DNA of 27,183 nt from Temnopleurus reevesii (Eukaryota > Echinodermata > Echinoidea > Temnopleuroida > Temnopleuridae). The position numbers were made by a program, and so were the translations under genes. Positions 25,817 through 27,183 of the stretch are shown here, piece by piece. Every line of letters starts with the position of its first letter. The first letter of the stretch is position 1. The notes under the pieces were generated by a model that ran no database searches, was not told where the DNA came from, and was given only the letters and a program-made list of their open reading frames with translations. The stretch spans positions 1 to 27,183 of the forward strand of contig BQKZ01008319.1 of assembly GCA_036244855.1 (NCBI GenBank), in the 5' to 3' direction.

Positions 25817-27183
25817 AACTTGGCAGTGATGACTATTGGAAAATGCATGAAACTTTCTAACACAAACCAATTTTTCATCAAATTTTACTATATTACGGCA
25901 AGAGAATGATATACCACATATTCCAGAAACCATATTTCACAAAGAAAATATAATAACATATAGGTACAAGTACTTTCAGTAGTGTGAATAGTCAACATAT
26001 ACAAATTATCACTAAAGATATAATTCATCTGAAACATATGTAATAGAACACAATACTATTAAATGCAGTGCGCAACATCATACACTGTGTAAACATAGAC
26101 CTGCGCATATCAATGCATGAAAAGCAACATTTTCAGAAAAATACAGAGAAAACACAATAAATTATATATATGTCTGTTTTTTAACTAACAATTAAAGTTT
26201 AACTATCAGAACTTAAACAGAATGTAAGAATAAAATTACAACACTTTTATACTGAAAGCATACACCTATTTTTTTCCTTCTCAAAAGCATTAATATTTTA
26301 AAACAAAATTGAACTATCCTTTTCCTTTCCAAATTATATCTTAAATTCAGAATATCAATCAGAGACTTGTACCTTCTTTTATAATTTTGAAGTACAGAAA
26401 CTGTTATTTTTGTCTAGTTAATCGGAAAATTAAGAAAAAAAAATCGAAATTGATCAGTGTATTATTCAAATCATAAATAATGACCTCAATATCAAAATTT
26501 TTGTCCTTTGATGACAAAATTAAAATCACCCTTGAACTGTTCACTTTTATCTTTAATCAATAAACTTAACTCTGAATCAATTTGTTTACCGTTTGGTTAG
26601 CAATTGTATGAATCAAACCATGATGAGTTTCCATACAATATTTCAAATGAGTTAGCTTTGAAACCATAATCATAAACAAATTCTATCATCCTAATACCAA
26701 TGTAACAATTTTGATATAAAACTGCCTTTTTTTATACTTTCTCCCTCTACACACGTTTTCATAGATATTCTGCTACTGAACAAGGCACACACAATTAGCT
26801 TTTAGCTTTCCTTCCTTCAACTTTAAAAATCCCACACACTATCAAGAAAGAAAGATTTAATTTTGAGGTGATAATTGTCTCAATAGCAACGTTTTCGAGA
26901 AAAGTCAAAATGGCACTGTTTTTTCCTTCAATGTTGCTATACACCTGTAGAAAATATAAATGAGACCCTTATCCCGAATTAAAAATCTTAATTTCTTGTT
27001 GCCATGACTAATTGGCCATCTCTTTTCATGTGTTACTTCAAGTGCTTACTGCAAAGTGCTACATAGTGTCAGTGTTCCTTTGCGGTGTATTGATTTGGTG
27101 TATTGGCACTGATTAGCACTGACCAATATTCAGTGTTCTAGACACCAATGCATTAAGTGTTTAGTGATACCAATTCCTTGAAA
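25817..27183. other. very AT-rich, no gene recognised
   Basis: No ORF of note. Sequence at 27045-27183 has loosely repeated CAGTGTTC and TGGCACTGATTAGCACTGA motifs. It could be 3' UTR or intron of a neighbouring gene, but nothing shows this directly. Confidence 0.45.

Overview
This is non-coding-rich, AT-leaning animal genomic DNA. It has spliceosomal introns, tRNA-derived SINEs with (ATT)n tails, a LINE remnant, many small terminal-inverted-repeat elements and microsatellites. The conserved gene, its animal-type exon structure and the repeat style suggest a marine deuterostome invertebrate, most likely a sea urchin or other echinoderm. That placement is inference, since no species-diagnostic sequence was tested. 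A single N at 2676 shows the source is a draft assembly.

The one gene I can support is on the + strand: the 3' five coding exons of a TMEM19 orthologue (DUF92 family, multi-pass membrane protein). The exons are 5599-5712, 6967-7104, 9073-9327, 10582-10797 and 12027-12193 (stop TAG at 12191-12193). They encode 296 residues, against about 336 for the human protein. The first coding exon, about 40 residues with the first membrane segment, was not found and probably lies before position 1. All joins are GT-AG, and every intron is phase 1.

The most unusual property is that almost every exon of this gene is surrounded by degenerate copies of itself. Exon 2 has three dead copies upstream (2410, 4643, 5444). 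Two of these sit inside a 1.1-kb segmental duplication (1538-2575 and 3671-4806). The end of exon 3 recurs at 8064-8132 with an in-frame structure and an intact donor. The first part of exon 5 recurs five times in tandem just upstream of the real exon (9532, 9720, 9877, 10112, 10341). The end of exon 6 recurs downstream with a period of about 182 bp (12334, 12517) and once more near 13045. Only exon 4 has no visible copy.

The remaining DNA is a mosaic of small transposons. There are pogo/Tigger-like TA-flanked elements at 2577, 6477, 6658, 15481, 16121 and 24515, and a GGGGGTGTTGCT inverted-repeat family at 13184, 14554, 18226 and 23174. A CAGGGTGCTACAA family occurs at 2026 and 8481; the first has a 5-bp target duplication proven by the empty site in the sister duplicate. 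A long-TIR family forms a cluster at 21501-22362. A TTAA-flanked 511-bp element lies at 19624-20134. tRNA SINEs lie at 4208, 8159, 13693 and 20869, and an antisense LINE end with the C-terminus of its reverse-transcriptase ORF lies at 7595-7895.

From about 13.4 kb to the end no convincing gene is visible. The stretch is intergenic or deep-intronic DNA with mobile elements, a CT-rich low-complexity tract (23690-24070), a G16 run and a GTAT microsatellite.
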